Below are positions 37,034 through 48,242 of a stretch of DNA of 64,000 nt, piece by piece (the first letter of the stretch is position 1; each line of letters opens with the position of its first letter). The notes beneath the pieces were generated by a model. The model was given only the letters and a program-made list of their open reading frames with translations. It searched no databases and was not told the origin of the DNA. A program made the translations under genes and the position numbers. Source of the DNA: Galerina marginata (taxonomy: Eukaryota > Basidiomycota > Agaricomycetes > Agaricales > Galerinaceae); the NCBI GenBank assembly GCA_023014335.1, contig JAECYW010000022.1:930001-994000 (forward strand). The letters are read 5' to 3'.

Positions 37034-38211
37034 AGGTAGGTCTATCCTTTGATGTCGGATTTTTATACCAAGTAAGGCTGGTTCACCTTGTTCCCCTTTT
37101 ACACAATGATAGCTTCTGCGTGGAGAACTTGCGAGAGTGGTTCTCTTTCATCGCCAAAATTTTGTGCTGAAGCTTGGGGACCCGGGTGGTTCCAAGGTGG
37201 TTCACGGGTATCTACGGAGACAGCCCGCCAATCCCGTACATCGTTTTAGAGGCGCTGATGCTGATTTGCCTCGACTAGATCGGAGATGTCAAGGCTGACC
37301 AAGGGATTGTCGTTCGGAATGGGGAAATATACCAAAACTCACTAATTTTTTTCGGGCCAGCGCGGAGCTTGTATTTTTTCTGTGATTATGTCTTTTTCTG
37401 ATGTTTTCTAGGAAAAAATTAGTTCCCTCCGTGGTTTTGGTTCCTCGAGCGATAAATCATGTGCGAATCCGCTCTTCCTTCCCCATCACATAATTTCCGT
37501 GCTATTCCAGCTCGAAGTTGTTTATTCTTTTCCCCTTCTGCCTGTCATCTACCCACTTGAAGGTCATATTAAGTATTTTCCTGACATTCTATTTCTCCTT
37601 TCAGACTGTTAGACCCACTTTTGTTGCCAATCCTGCCTTCTAGTGAGGGAGTCCGCCTCAAGGAGCCAATTTTAACAAGAATAAGGAAATCACAGATTTT
37701 TAAAACCTGCAGCCAGACCCCCTCCCTCCCTCCCACCTTCTGTTCAGGATCCACCCCTTGATTTCCTCATCCTACTTAGTACCGAACCTGAGTTTTGAAG
37801 GTCACGACTCACGACTCTGTACACTCGTGAGTCACGAGTGTACACCAAGTCGCCTCGATACCTCAAATCATCGATGCCTTTCTTTGAACGATCCGATGGT
37901 CTATTTTCTGGGTCCAAGCGTGGAAAAGGCATGGTAATTTTTGCTTGGTTCTCTGATCCCCCCTCACACCGGCCTGCCATACTAGTCTCAAGCCTCACGC
38001 TTCTGACTAGCACCCATATGTATGCAGCTCAAAGGCGCCAAGGATATCATAGGATATTCAATCGTGTGCAGATTTAACGAAATTGATCTTCCTTGGTCTC
38101 TGTCTATAATGATGGTCACGGCTTCCAAAGCTGGTGGGCCTGACCTGCAATTTACCACCCTCGCGACCAAACTGGTAATACACATGCGTACCATCTCCCA
38201 TAAGCCAGTCC
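37034..38211. other. Intergenic region between P450-C and P450-B
   Basis: It has no supported gene. It holds the promoter side of P450-B and a strong palindrome at 37818-37844, listed separately. Confidence 0.4.
37818..37844. repeat. 27-base palindrome
   Basis: Perfect 13-base arms, tgtacactcgtga and tcacgagtgtaca, are separated by one base. Partial repeats of cacgactc lie just before it. It is about 850 bases upstream of P450-B and 370 bases past the end of P450-C. It could be a dimeric transcription-factor site or a hairpin. Confidence 0.75.
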
Positions 38212-40348
38212 CTACTTAGTATTTGCAATTAATTGCACGGCCATAGACGAGCGGGGAACAAATGAGCACTTGAATGGTGCCTTATGGCTTAAGGTCGGCA
38301 TATTGCCACTGGCGTCAGCGCTTATTTTAAATATACGAAGAGTAATACATACGTGACCAACCCAAAATCATCGTAATCGTCTTTGATCTCGATCTCTTTC
38401 CCAGACTTGTCTTTCGATTTTGAGATGTTGAAGCAGGCTAAAACGGACGTTATGATAATCCACATCTATGGAATCCTATGTCTCCAGATAAATTTGGGTG
38501 AGAGGTTAATTAAAACCTACTGTGGAGCTAGCAATATGTTGACCGGCACAGATCCTGCGGAACATTGCCTCTAAATTTGGCTATCAAAAAGAACTGACTG
38601 ACCTGCGTCCAAATCCGTAGGCCAGAATCTTGTCATCGCCATTCAAATTTCCATTCTCGTCAAGAAATCGTTCGGGTTTGAATTTAAAGGATTCCGGATA
38701 CTCTTTCTCGTTGTGGGTCATTGCCCTGTAGAAGTGGTTATCAACGCTGCGAAGAGTAGCCGGGTGCAATTGTTGACCATATATTACCAATAACGGTAGT
38801 CCCTGAAAAAGCCAAATATTTTGGTTAGTAGGCGCTTGGCTGGCTTATTTCCCACCGAACCTTTTGGGATGAAGTAACCCTTATAGTAGTCGTCTTCGGT
38901 AAGGGCATGTGGTACACCCAGCGGAACAGGCGGCTTGATACGCATCAACTCTCGATATATCGCTTCAACATATGGAAGCGAGTCACGATCATTGAAATCG
39001 GGCAGACGCTTCTGCCCAATGACACTGTCAATTTCAGCCTGAGCCTTCATTTGTATATCAGGATGAAGGGCCATCAGGTAGAAAAAAGTCCCAGTGGAGG
39101 ATATTGTCTATTTGATTATGTGAGAAAAATGTTATAAGGTGCAACAAAGGGCCTACCGTATCCGACGCCGCTGAAACGGTTGTGATTAATACTATTGATT
39201 CCTCCGAACATTGGAAAGTATGCGCTTACCACCATACACTGTGTTCGCAACATTTTCGGTCGCTACTTCCTCTTCAATGGAGGCACCCGCATTATATTTC
39301 TTTTCAAAGAAGTCACCAACTAGTGACGGCATCACTGTCCCTTCCTCCTGAATGGCCACAGGAATAATTAAGCGCCGAAACAACTACATCTTTGTCTGTT
39401 GCTCACCACACCTTTCTTCACAAATTCCATAGGTATCCTCTTCATTTCCTTTGTTAGATGTCGTACTTTTGCAGCGACCTTACGGGATGATGCGCCCGGA
39501 AACCACGTTGGGATGTATGCAAGAGCCGGGAGAACATTAATGTATGTCGATCCCGGTAGCAGTAAATAATTCCCAAGTATGAAACTCTGGTTCGCCGCAA
39601 CAATGCATGGATCGTCGAATGATTTCACGTCGTATCCATACATAGCTGCCATTGGAATGGAAATTGAAAGCCTGTGTCAGTTTTAACCCTCAATCGTCAG
39701 CGGATCGAATATCCTGACGATAATGACTAACATTTTATTATGATCATCGAAGTTTTCTGGGGTATCCAATAAATTTCGAAGCATTTGATGGACCTTTTCT
39801 AACTCCACTGCATGGTACTTCGGAGCTACTTGTCGACTGAAGTTTTGTTGACAAATTTTTCTATGAAACCTCCACAGCTCGCCGTACGGAAGCAAGCCCA
39901 TATTGAACTCCCAACCCATTCTAAGGGAAGCCTCAATGCCAAAAGTTACATAACCGGGGCACTCAAGTACTCACAATTTAGTTACTGGCAATGCAGGCCT
40001 GCCGGAATATTTCCTAGATCGACGTTCAAATAATTCATCCGCGTCTTCACGGCTGTTAATGATAAGGAGGTGATTTCCGAGAGCGGATGCATGCAGGAGA
40101 TTACCTGTAAGCAGTCATGAGTACGAATATCGAGCAGGCTAATGCAACAAACTGTTGTATTTTCTCCCCCATTCGGCATAGGTCTTGGGGGAATCGGAGA
40201 GCGGGAGGTCGAACATGTTCCCGACGAGAGGTAAAGCCTTAGGTCCGGGAGGGTATGGACCTTGTTGCTTTCCACTAATTAGGCTCACCAGTTTCCATGC
40301 TAGCCAGACAAATAGTGATGCATAAACAATTGAAATAAGAGTACCCAT
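38212..40348 (-). CDS. Cytochrome P450 monooxygenase (P450-C)
   Basis: This is a paralog of P450-B with the same domain order. About 11 exons join in frame to roughly 515 residues. Features are an N-terminal membrane helix after MGTLISIVYA, hinge YPPGPKALPLVGN, WRFHRKICQQNF, I-helix AASDTTIS (split by an intron after SDT), ExxR as EAIYRELMR, PERF, heme loop FGRRICAGQH, and tail KCSFVPRSS. The ATG at 40348 was chosen because the upstream in-frame extension has only a GTG. Two splice sites are unusual: a gttcgg donor after the FIPKG exon and an aag acceptor before the last exon, both needed by frame and by comparison with P450-B. Intact as read. Confidence 0.87.
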
Positions 40349-40401
40349 TGGGAGGAGAAAAGCGATAGGACGAGGTATGGCCACCTCTCTCAGCTATCCA
40401 C

Positions 40402-40408
40402 CTTATAA
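40402..40408 (-). promoter_or_regulatory. TATA box of P450-C
   Basis: A cttataaag motif lies about 55 bases before the ATG at 40348. Confidence 0.5.
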
Positions 40409-41375
40409 AGATTTATCCGCAACTAACAAATACGTCTTACATATGGCGAGATAGATGACGTCTCACACCTATCGTTCCCTGGGAGAATTCCCGTGGGTGG
40501 AATGTAGTTAGAACTTTAATGATTTACATGTTTGAGAAAGCACCTTTTCTGCCACAGGGAGGGCCGATTCGTGGCCCCTCTATAATTTCGAAATTTTCAA
40601 ATTTTGACAGGGACTCGGCACCTTTACAGTGGAAGGGGCCCCATCCTCGGAGTCGTTGCAAAGAACCGAATTGAGGGCAAATGTTGGCCTAAATCCAAAT
40701 ATATTCACAGTGAGAAATACCATGAGTTTGAGTTTGAGTTTGAGTTTGATACTATTGTTTTCACAGCTTGGTACATGACAGGGTCTTAAGCGGCTGCGTA
40801 GTATGACCGGGCGTGTTCACATGGCGTTTATTATATGGATAGTGAGACAAGAACCTGTCGGTAAAGCGGGTAGCTTTCTCCTTTTACTTTTACGATGTCA
40901 ACTCCTGTGAGAGCAGCTATTGAAAGTGTCAGCATCCGGATTCCGGATCAACACTTTTCTGTACAAAGAAACTTGAACCAAGATAATCCTTACCATAGGA
41001 GAGAACACACGGACAAGAGTGGGTCAATCAACTATGCCTTGCCGCTGAAGTATAGGGAAGCTTGGAAGTGCGTCGAACAAGCAAACACGCGACGGCAAGG
41101 ACCTGCAAGGACTGGGAGCAAGCAAGGATGGGATTCGATATGCGTGACCGCGATTACCCACATGCCGATAGCACTGCCACTATCTAATCTACAAGCAGCT
41201 AGCCCCAAAACCAACGGTTACAACTTATCCCATATGGTCGCTCGAAGTATCGTTGAAAGTTTGGTCCACTTGCTAACTTCAACGTTAATGCCGATGGTAC
41301 AGCTACATGCTAAAAGGAAGAAAGGATCTGCAGAATCCAGATTTGGAAATGTTTTGAACTTGAGTAGCTCTCTGC
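40409..41375. other. Intergenic region, no supported gene
   Basis: A 181-codon plus-strand open frame (40895-41440) overlaps the 3' end of the minus-strand gene at 41376-42057. It has no recognisable domain, so it is not called. A short hexamer array lies at 40724-40749. Confidence 0.35.
40724..40749. repeat. gagttt hexamer microsatellite
   Basis: About 4.3 perfect copies of gagttt stand in tandem in non-coding DNA. Confidence 0.85.
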
Positions 41376-42057
41376 TTAAGGATCATGCGATAAATAGGCC
41401 TCCATCAAGAGGCCGTCCGCCTTCGATTTACCAATCATAACACTAATAATTTGAGGTAGTATGAGATATGCCTCAGGCTGCACGGTGACGCCGTTGATAA
41501 TCATTCTCAGCAGTCTCTTTGCCTCCTCCTGACTTCCCTTCGTGGTCCACAACGCCAGTTTCAGGATAAATTCACTGGAATTCGCTTGCCAGTCTCCGGG
41601 TCCCATCTTGTCTTTTGCCTTGGATGTCCCGAAATCTGGAAGAAAAATGGGCCGTCTTGCGGACGGTATCTTGGTCGGTGATTCTTCCCTTGACCCGGCA
41701 ATATGATAGGAGTGCTCGGAGGAGACAGTGGTGTCGAGCTCCCGGATTGCGGAGTCTGCGAATGACTCTCTTTGGTATTCTGATTGACGCTGGTCGAAAT
41801 CCCAGCCGCTACTTTTGGTATTGGAAGGATAAGGCTGTCAGATTTCGATGTGATATCCTAGGTTCAAACATTTAGGTTGATCCGTCAAAAGGCGGCATTA
41901 TTATTACCAAATGTTGGGTGGGTGTCCGAAGATCAGAGGTCGGAATGTCCCCAATCTCTGCAAAATGCACACGCTTGCAGGCTTTTTCGTAATTACTTGT
42001 TTCTTCTGGTGAGCTTCTTTTTCCAAGGATGCCCACTGGGGTCAGTTGAGTAGCCAC
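41376..42057 (-). CDS. Small unknown protein
   Basis: Two exons, complement(41908..42057, 41376..41834), join in phase 0 across a 73-base intron to a 202-residue protein. It starts MATQLTPVGILGKRSSPEE and ends LMEAYLSHDP. The N-terminal two thirds is polar and probably disordered (KRSSPEE, then TSDLRTPTQH and REESPTK stretches). The last 75 residues, from DKMGPGDWQ, are helical in appearance, with alternating hydrophobic positions. The KRVHFAEI segment recalls short docking motifs such as RVxF phosphatase-1 sites (RVHF), which is only suggestive. No domain was recognised. Frame closure and clean splice sites make it a likely real gene. Confidence 0.55.
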
Positions 42058-42232
42058 GTTAAACTAGGAGCCTGGATTTAGTTTCTGTGTGGCCAATTTC
42101 CTTACGATGAGATTACCGTTGATGAGTCCTGACTGATACTGCCAGATTTACCGTCGGAGATACCTGAATTCACGGGTAAATAGCCTAGGCGAATATTGCG
42201 AGCAGGGGTGCTGGGCTTGCATTCGACGAGCG

Positions 42233-42679
42233 TTAGATTTGACTAATGGTTAGAAATCCTAAGTACCGGAGTAATAAAACCGCGTGGATGGGAATCCTCT
42301 TGAACAGGGACCGCTGTTTCCTTTCGTGATATACGCAAAGAATTGAGTAAACCACAAAGAAAATGCATCCAGATCGATGAACCATCCTCACCGCATCCGA
42401 AGCCGGGGACGAATCAGCTGTTGGGGTGATTTGCTCCAAAGGCTGAGTTACAAGTCCCTTTATCTCAGAGACATCACTTCTGAGTCTATGTGTCTGGACC
42501 TCCAACCGATTTATTGTCCCTTTCAACACTTCCAGCGTCTCATCCAACAAGTCTAGTTCTTTTTCGGCCTGGTCGATTAACCTTGGCAATCTCCAGAAAA
42601 TGTCTTTCGAGTTGGAATTCTCTTTTGGAGAATTGGTAGGTTTGGGATTTGATGCAATGGTTTCTGGTGTTGAGTTCAT
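42233..42679 (-). CDS. Small coiled-coil protein, possible retained intron
   Basis: An unrecognised protein of 148 residues if read straight through from the ATG at 42679. Residues 25-85 form a probable coiled coil (LPRLIDQAEKELDLLDETLEVLKGT and on). A 78-base stretch after SDA starts gtgagg and ends aacag, looks like an intron, and is a multiple of three. Splicing it would give 122 residues and remove a hydrophobic segment (GCIFFVVYSILCVY). Both forms keep frame. Its neighbour at 41376-42057 is on the same strand with unrelated sequence. Confidence 0.45.
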   Translation of the reverse strand: MNSTPETIASNPKPTNSPKENSNSKDIFWRLPRLIDQAEKELDLLDETLEVLKGTINRLEVQTHRLRSDVSEIKGLVTQPLEQITPTADSSPASDAVRMVHRSGCIFFVVYSILCVYHERKQRSLFKRIPIHAVLLLRYLGFLTISQI

Positions 42680-43010
42680 GTTACTCTTATAACCCGGCCT
42701 TGGAAAGAAGGAAGAAGACAAAGGGGGAAAGTGGTCGACGGGCCGAGCTTCCACGAGGTTAGCACAAGGCCTGTGCTAAACACCAACAAATACGCGGTTT
42801 CGATGATGGTCGTAACGGCAAAGGTACGCGACGATGACTGCCTACTTAATACAGTCTATTATACAGATCCCAATTTCAATTTAAAAAGGCAGAACATACA
42901 TTAAGAAAACTGCGAGTGAGAAGATATTTAGGTTGGGTACAGTTTGATGAGAATACTAAGCAAGGACTACCGCCAGAATATCTATCGATACAACAAAGTT
43001 GTACCTGGAC

Positions 43011-45592
43011 TCACTCAGAGTGCCAGTCGGAATCAAGGTCAGTGAAATCATTTAAATCAGTGTCAGGTCGACCCTCCCCTCCCGCCTTATTGCTTTTAGA
43101 ACTCTTCTTCTGCTTGACAGCTCGCGATGGCCGTTGCGGCCTGGAAGGACCAACCGAGATAGCCTCATGTTCACTTTCGTCTACCTCGACGTCACCATCT
43201 AGAGCCTCGTTCTCTAGTCGCGTTGATTTTTTCTTGCCTTTTGACTGGTTACTTTTTTGCTTTTTAGGTGGGATAGGACTGTCGGCAAGAGCCTTCTCGC
43301 GTTCACGTTGCTCACAGGCTGTCTGTGCCTTGGCACAATCCTTAGCGCGTTCGTGACTGTAGGACACACATTCCAATTTCACGATGTTAATTTTCTGTCA
43401 TGAAATAAATTAGTCTCGATTTTTCGCCTGGTAAATGAAGGTCACCGGCACAAGCCCTCACCTCTTCTCCGCGCTCAAATGCTTCAACGACGTCAATATC
43501 CGTTATGCTACCTATGTAGTCTTTTGCTTTAATGAGGAAAGCCTCTGCTTCGACCTCTGCTTTCGTAGGCTCAGTCCGAAACTTCTTGCGCAGCGTTATG
43601 CGAGCGCGTAGTTCGCGATAAATGGTATATCTTTTCGATTTTGCGACTTTCTTTCCCCAAGTTAGTTTCACCTGCACAAATTGCTGTTAGATTATTGAAC
43701 CAGAATCTGCAGTGGAAACTTACCCCTGGCGGTTGGGCCGCAAACTCTTCTTTGGTCATTTTAGCGACCGTCTGGCAGTTGTACTCCCCAGCATAATTCA
43801 TCCTAACTTTCTTGCCTTCTGCGTGTATAAAGAGCGTCCATGGCCCGTTTTGGCACATCTCCTCTCGAACACTCAGAAGCAATCCAGGTTGGCCAGGTTT
43901 TCGTGGCATCTCTGGATTTGCAGCGAGTTGGGGTATCATAAATTTGTGGCGCTTATCTTTCGACGTCCATAGAAAACCCATCCCTGGAAGACCGTAGGTT
44001 TCCGTCAAAGCCTTGCGGGATACCTGAACAGGAAGAGGCGCTGGTTGAATTTGAAAGTATGATGCGTCTCCGAGATGCTTAGAAACTGTCGTTGGACTTA
44101 ACACGAAACCTCCTTCTGCTTTGAGGCTCGCTTTGACCTGTTTTTTGTCCTCGACATGCGACTTGGGTCTCCAGGTCGACGGAGATATAGATGTTTGATG
44201 CTTTGGTGGACATAATGTAGGGGGAGGCGTCACAATGGCCGTGACTGGGACCCTTTGAGGACTGGATTTAGTCACTGGCAGCTTGAGCGGCTGCTCTTGG
44301 GACGAAGGTAATTTGTCATTGGATGAAGGACCCTCAACAACGGCACTCTGACGCTGGGCCATGGTAATCGGGAGACGTGAAGTCTGCCGAACTGGCCTTC
44401 GCGGCCTGGGGGAGCAATCTGCAAGTCTCGATTAGCAGTGCCTCAATCGTATAAGAATCTAGAGCGCCATACGAACCAATTTTGGGGGCCTATATATATT
44501 ATGTAGAGTATACGTCAGTCAGTAGTAAAAAGAAGAAATTCGTTGACGAACAGTGTCATCTTCCATTCTCGCGGCGTAGAGGGAGGTTTCACGAATTTCC
44601 GTATTTGTTTCATTGTTGTGAGTATCGATCTTTGTCTGGACAAAACGATGAGCATCGTTCGAAGGAATTATTGTCAGAAAGGCCACCTTTTTCTTCTGGT
44701 TGGGGCTAGGGACTTCGTCGTCGAACCTCCGCTTCGACGATGATGACTGTTTCATTTCCACCTGTGGTCACGCCACTAAGTCCAGGTACATGTTATCAGA
44801 GGTGAGACATAACGATACCTTACTCTTGGCCAGGTTCTTTTCAAAGGATTCGGGGTTGAGGTGAATGTTTGGCTATAGCACGTCAAGCAGGTGAATGGTG
44901 TATTGCGTATGTTATCAGGAGCTACCAAGCTACCTTCGAGGTAGCTAAGGCAGGCTGGGTTTCAGATGGAGGACTGGCTAAGCATGCCATGGACTGAACT
45001 TCCTCAGACGAAATCTTGAAGGGATTAACGATGATTTGGCTGTCTAACTTGAAAAATTAAATTTAAACATACCTCTTCAATAGCTAGGTTATCAAACGAC
45101 TGGGCCCTCTCAGAAGAGATCTCAACGAGTACAGGGTGATTAAACTTTCAATTCGATGAAATACAACACATACCTCCTCAACAGCCTGTGACTGAGCTTT
45201 CTCAAACAAAATCTTAACGGGCATAAGGACGACCGGGAAGTATAGCTCAACGAGACAAGGCACATACCTCTTCCACAGATACGTCTTCAAGTCCAAGCTC
45301 ACTAGTCTCAAGGGTTTCATTGATGTTTCCTCTCAACTGCGCATCAATCAGCTGTAGTTCCTGCACTCAAGTTTCAGCCAATGCACAAATAACGCGATTT
45401 AACCTTTCTCACCAGGTTGACGCGCTTTCTCCTCTCCACCTCGTAGTCGTTCTGTAACGCAAAATTCGCAGCCCTCCGGTTCGCAGTTTCGTTTTCTGCG
45501 TCGATCGCGAGCTGTCTGAACCTGTCATTTTCGTCACGCAAGACCCTGACTTCGTCCTCTAGGCACTTAATTTTCGATATCAGAACCTCCAT
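43011..45592 (-). CDS. Coiled-coil protein with C-terminal DUF6697 domain
   Basis: Uncharacterised basidiomycete protein. Eleven exons close exactly to 671 residues: complement(45404..45592, 45268..45360, 45174..45212, 45073..45120, 44934..45014, 44819..44872, 44552..44761, 44477..44489, 43724..44418, 43462..43671, 43011..43394). Exon 1 is a coiled coil (MEVLISKIKCLEDEVRVLRD). Exons 3-5 are short phase-0 exons with related peptides. A polar, basic linker (SSSSKRRF, NQKKKVAF) may hold a nuclear signal. The DUF6697-like region runs from about YGLPGMGFLW through RKPGQPGLLLS, MNYAGEYNCQ, KLTWGKK and RARITLRKKF. The tail is Lys/Ser/Asp-rich (PPKKQKSNQSKGKKK) and probably disordered. It is divergent from the small acylated protein gene at 45829, with 236 bases between. 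Confidence 0.82.
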
Positions 45593-45828
45593 GGTAGTGG
45601 AACACGAAGAGCAGTCTGAAGGGGTTCAGAGGGAAATATGACCGCTTTTTTCAATGCAAGACTGTTCCGAATTTAGAAAACTGACTATCAGTGCACGTGT
45701 GCAAGTTAGCCGAACGCGGTCCGAACCCGCCCTCCGAAAAGGACGAGTTCTGTTCTCATGTTGCCAAGCGCAGGTATCTCTCCTTCTCTTACGGCCACCA
45801 TCGCCGTCTCCTTCCACCGAGACGGAAA

Positions 45829-46339
45829 ATGGGCGATCTCAGCAGCGGTGTGGCCTATCTATGCTGTATGTCACTTTCTATGTCAGCCAAGGAAAACTAT
45901 TCGGCTTGAATCTTGGAGTTTCTGACAGTCCACCTTGTTAGGCTGCTTGAAACATTCAGACGTATCTGCAGACGGCTCGCGCTTTGGATCAGGGAAGAAG
46001 GCTGACCCCAGAGAGCGTCAAATCGACCAGGAGTTTCTGGCGAGGAACTATCACCGAGATTCGACGGGACACTTTCACGTTCAGCCAACGCCGACGAGTT
46101 CGATGTTTCCACGACAGCTGAGCGAGCAGTCCAAACACTCTGCTGAGAAAGATGAGAAGAAGCCGAAGGAGAAGAAGAGATTCTTTGGTTCGAAGGCGCA
46201 ACCTGCAGCATTGGAGTTGACACCTCCGAAACTGGCTCTAGCCAATTCTACGTCGGCGGAATCGAAGGAGACTGGGCTTTCGGGCGAGAATGATACCGCA
46301 GATTCTCCTGAGCTGCTCGTTACACCACCAACAGCCTAA
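45829..46339 (+). CDS. Small probable myristoylated and palmitoylated protein
   Basis: Two exons, 45829..45865 and 45942..46339, close to 144 residues. The N-terminus MGDLSS fits the N-myristoylation consensus (Gly2, Ser6), and residues 12-14 are consecutive cysteines (YLCCCLK), giving a typical dual acylation signal for membrane attachment. The rest is hydrophilic and Lys/Ser/Pro-rich (EKDEKKPKEKKR), probably disordered. No enzymatic domain is visible. It shares a short divergent promoter region with the DUF6697 gene. Function unknown. Confidence 0.6.
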
Positions 46340-47276
46340 ATTACTGGATAATATGGAACAGCTGTTTCGTGGAGCTATAGTTTCGCGCAGCCAGGAAGAG
46401 TAAATTGTGAGTCCTTGTCACTATGCATTCCTTTCAACTCACAAACATACAGCTTTGTGGAATTGAGGGACGATATACCCTAGAACTTGAACGATGATAC
46501 CACGGACTTATAGTGACAATGTACAGTGCGGCAATTTTTCTGTTGTAAATTATGGGCCTTCATTTGCTTTCGTCAGTAAACAGCACGGACGTCCTTACGG
46601 TAGCACACATATCTTTCAACACTGTAACAATACTGTAAATATGATCTTTGAATTTCGTAAGGTCGAAAGCTTACCATCGGATATCCTTTAGATGCAGTTA
46701 AGATGCGGCAGAGACAGCGACATTAAATAAGGACCTGACAGCAGAATTCATTGAAAGTTGCAAAGCCATGCCCGTATTTTCCGAGGAGTCAACAACACTG
46801 TATGTCCACGGAGAATTTCAACTTGAAGTGCACTCCAGACCTAAGCGTTACATAAAGTCACCGATAAGCAATAGGCACTGTGTTGTCGATCTATATTGCT
46901 GAGTATTCAATTCGAAATGACTGAACTCGAAAGTCGATCGACAACGCAACGGAAAGAGCGCGGCCATGTGGGCGGCGCTGTATCGTGCCGGCGCAGAAGA
47001 GCACGAAATCAGATCGCAGCTAGTAGATCCGCAAATATAGCAACCGAATGCTCCCATTGAAATTACCCACCAGCGATCCACATACTTCGCCTCTTGATCA
47101 AATCATGCTATTGAGTCGATGCTAATTTTGGCAGTCGCTTCCACCTTCTGAAGCCATTCTTTCACCAATTAACCATATATCGTTCCACCTGCGCTCAGGA
47201 GATAACCTGATCAACCATCCAGTGGTGGGGCAGGCAATAGCCAGCGTCGACCAGTTTAACGGGGACACTAACAACC
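46340..47276. other. Intergenic region, no supported gene
   Basis: Only short frames without domains (for example 46494-46691 plus and 46848-47081 minus) are present. Confidence 0.4.
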
Positions 47277-47932
47277 ATGGAAGCGACATTCGACAACAAA
47301 GCCAACGTACTCAACGCAAAGCTCCACGCAGCACACGACAACTCCGTCATCTACTCGATAACGACCGACCAAGCGGTATTTTCGAGGAAGTACACGTATG
47401 TGCGGGACACAAACCCCGCTCTTGGAGGCGACTCCACGATTGTGGGTGTTATCAACTGGGGTAAGAAGACATTCGAGATCAACGGGCAACGGAAGGCGTT
47501 GGGGGAAGTTAGACGCAAGGTGGGCGGCTTCAGGAATAAGTAATTATCGTGAATTTTTCGGGTGGTAACCAATAATACTGACACTGAATTGACTGAGTAG
47601 GTCGAGATTCTGGAAGTGGACCGAGGACCGAGACGAGTACAACGTTGTCCATCGGGAAGATGGCTGGGAGGTGACGACCGTTATTTGAGTCCTGGTTCAT
47701 TATTTTCTGAAAAAATCTTTAGGCAACCTGCACCCGCACCGGGATTGTCGAAGCTACGTTTGCTGTACCCTATAGGCCACAGCTCTTCGGGAAATCAACC
47801 CCGGTTGTGTTGAGCCTGTCGAGAGTCGCCTTAGCAAAAGACGAGGTGTTCCTCATACTCGTATTTATATATTGCGAGATCAAGAGGCAGGAGAAAACGG
47901 TCTGTGGTTTTTACACCGTCGATAGCCACTGA
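47277..47932 (+). CDS. DUF6593 domain protein
   Basis: Small basidiomycete-specific family with a tubby-like C-terminal fold proposed for related families; function unknown. Three exons, 47277..47539, 47601..47670 and 47723..47932, close to 180 residues. Family landmarks are NVLNAKLHAAHDNSVIYSI, then VGVINWGKKTFEINGQRK, VRRKVGGF, and RFWKWTEDRDEYNV with EDGWE across the second intron. The last exon covers the expected C-terminal strands (GIVEATFAVPYRPQLFG). The start at 47277 sits in a cca-atgg context. It appears complete. Confidence 0.82.
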
Positions 47933-48242
47933 TTGACAGTTTTCGAGAGCAGAACAGTGCGGGAGGGTGGTGAAAGTCGATGAAGGTTCCTGGGATACTG
48001 GAGGTGGTTCAATAATCTGAGACTTAGAAAAATAGACCCCGCTGCGTTAGAGATGGGTTTTAAGATAAAATAATTTTTTCCCTAAGATTTTGAAGGCGAG
48101 AAGTCAAGATGAATGGAGGGCGGTTGGCATGTTGCGTTAGGTTATTTAAGGGAGACAAAACGTGGGAATAAAATTTGAAAATTGGTTTCCGATCGACCAT
48201 GGTGAAATTACCCTTGCTCCCGACTTTCATCTGCCTTTATTT
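47933..48242. other. Intergenic region before RPC40
   Basis: A GTG-initiated extension of the RPC40 frame reaches back to 48162, but no ATG lies there. Nothing else was seen. Confidence 0.4.

Noticed and set aside
31749..40348. P450s plus sugar porter as a secondary-metabolite cluster
   Set aside because: No polyketide, peptide, terpene or other backbone enzyme is present; P450 duplication alone explains the arrangement.
40895..41440. 181-codon plus-strand frame
   Set aside because: It overlaps the better supported minus-strand gene ending at 41376 and has no domain.
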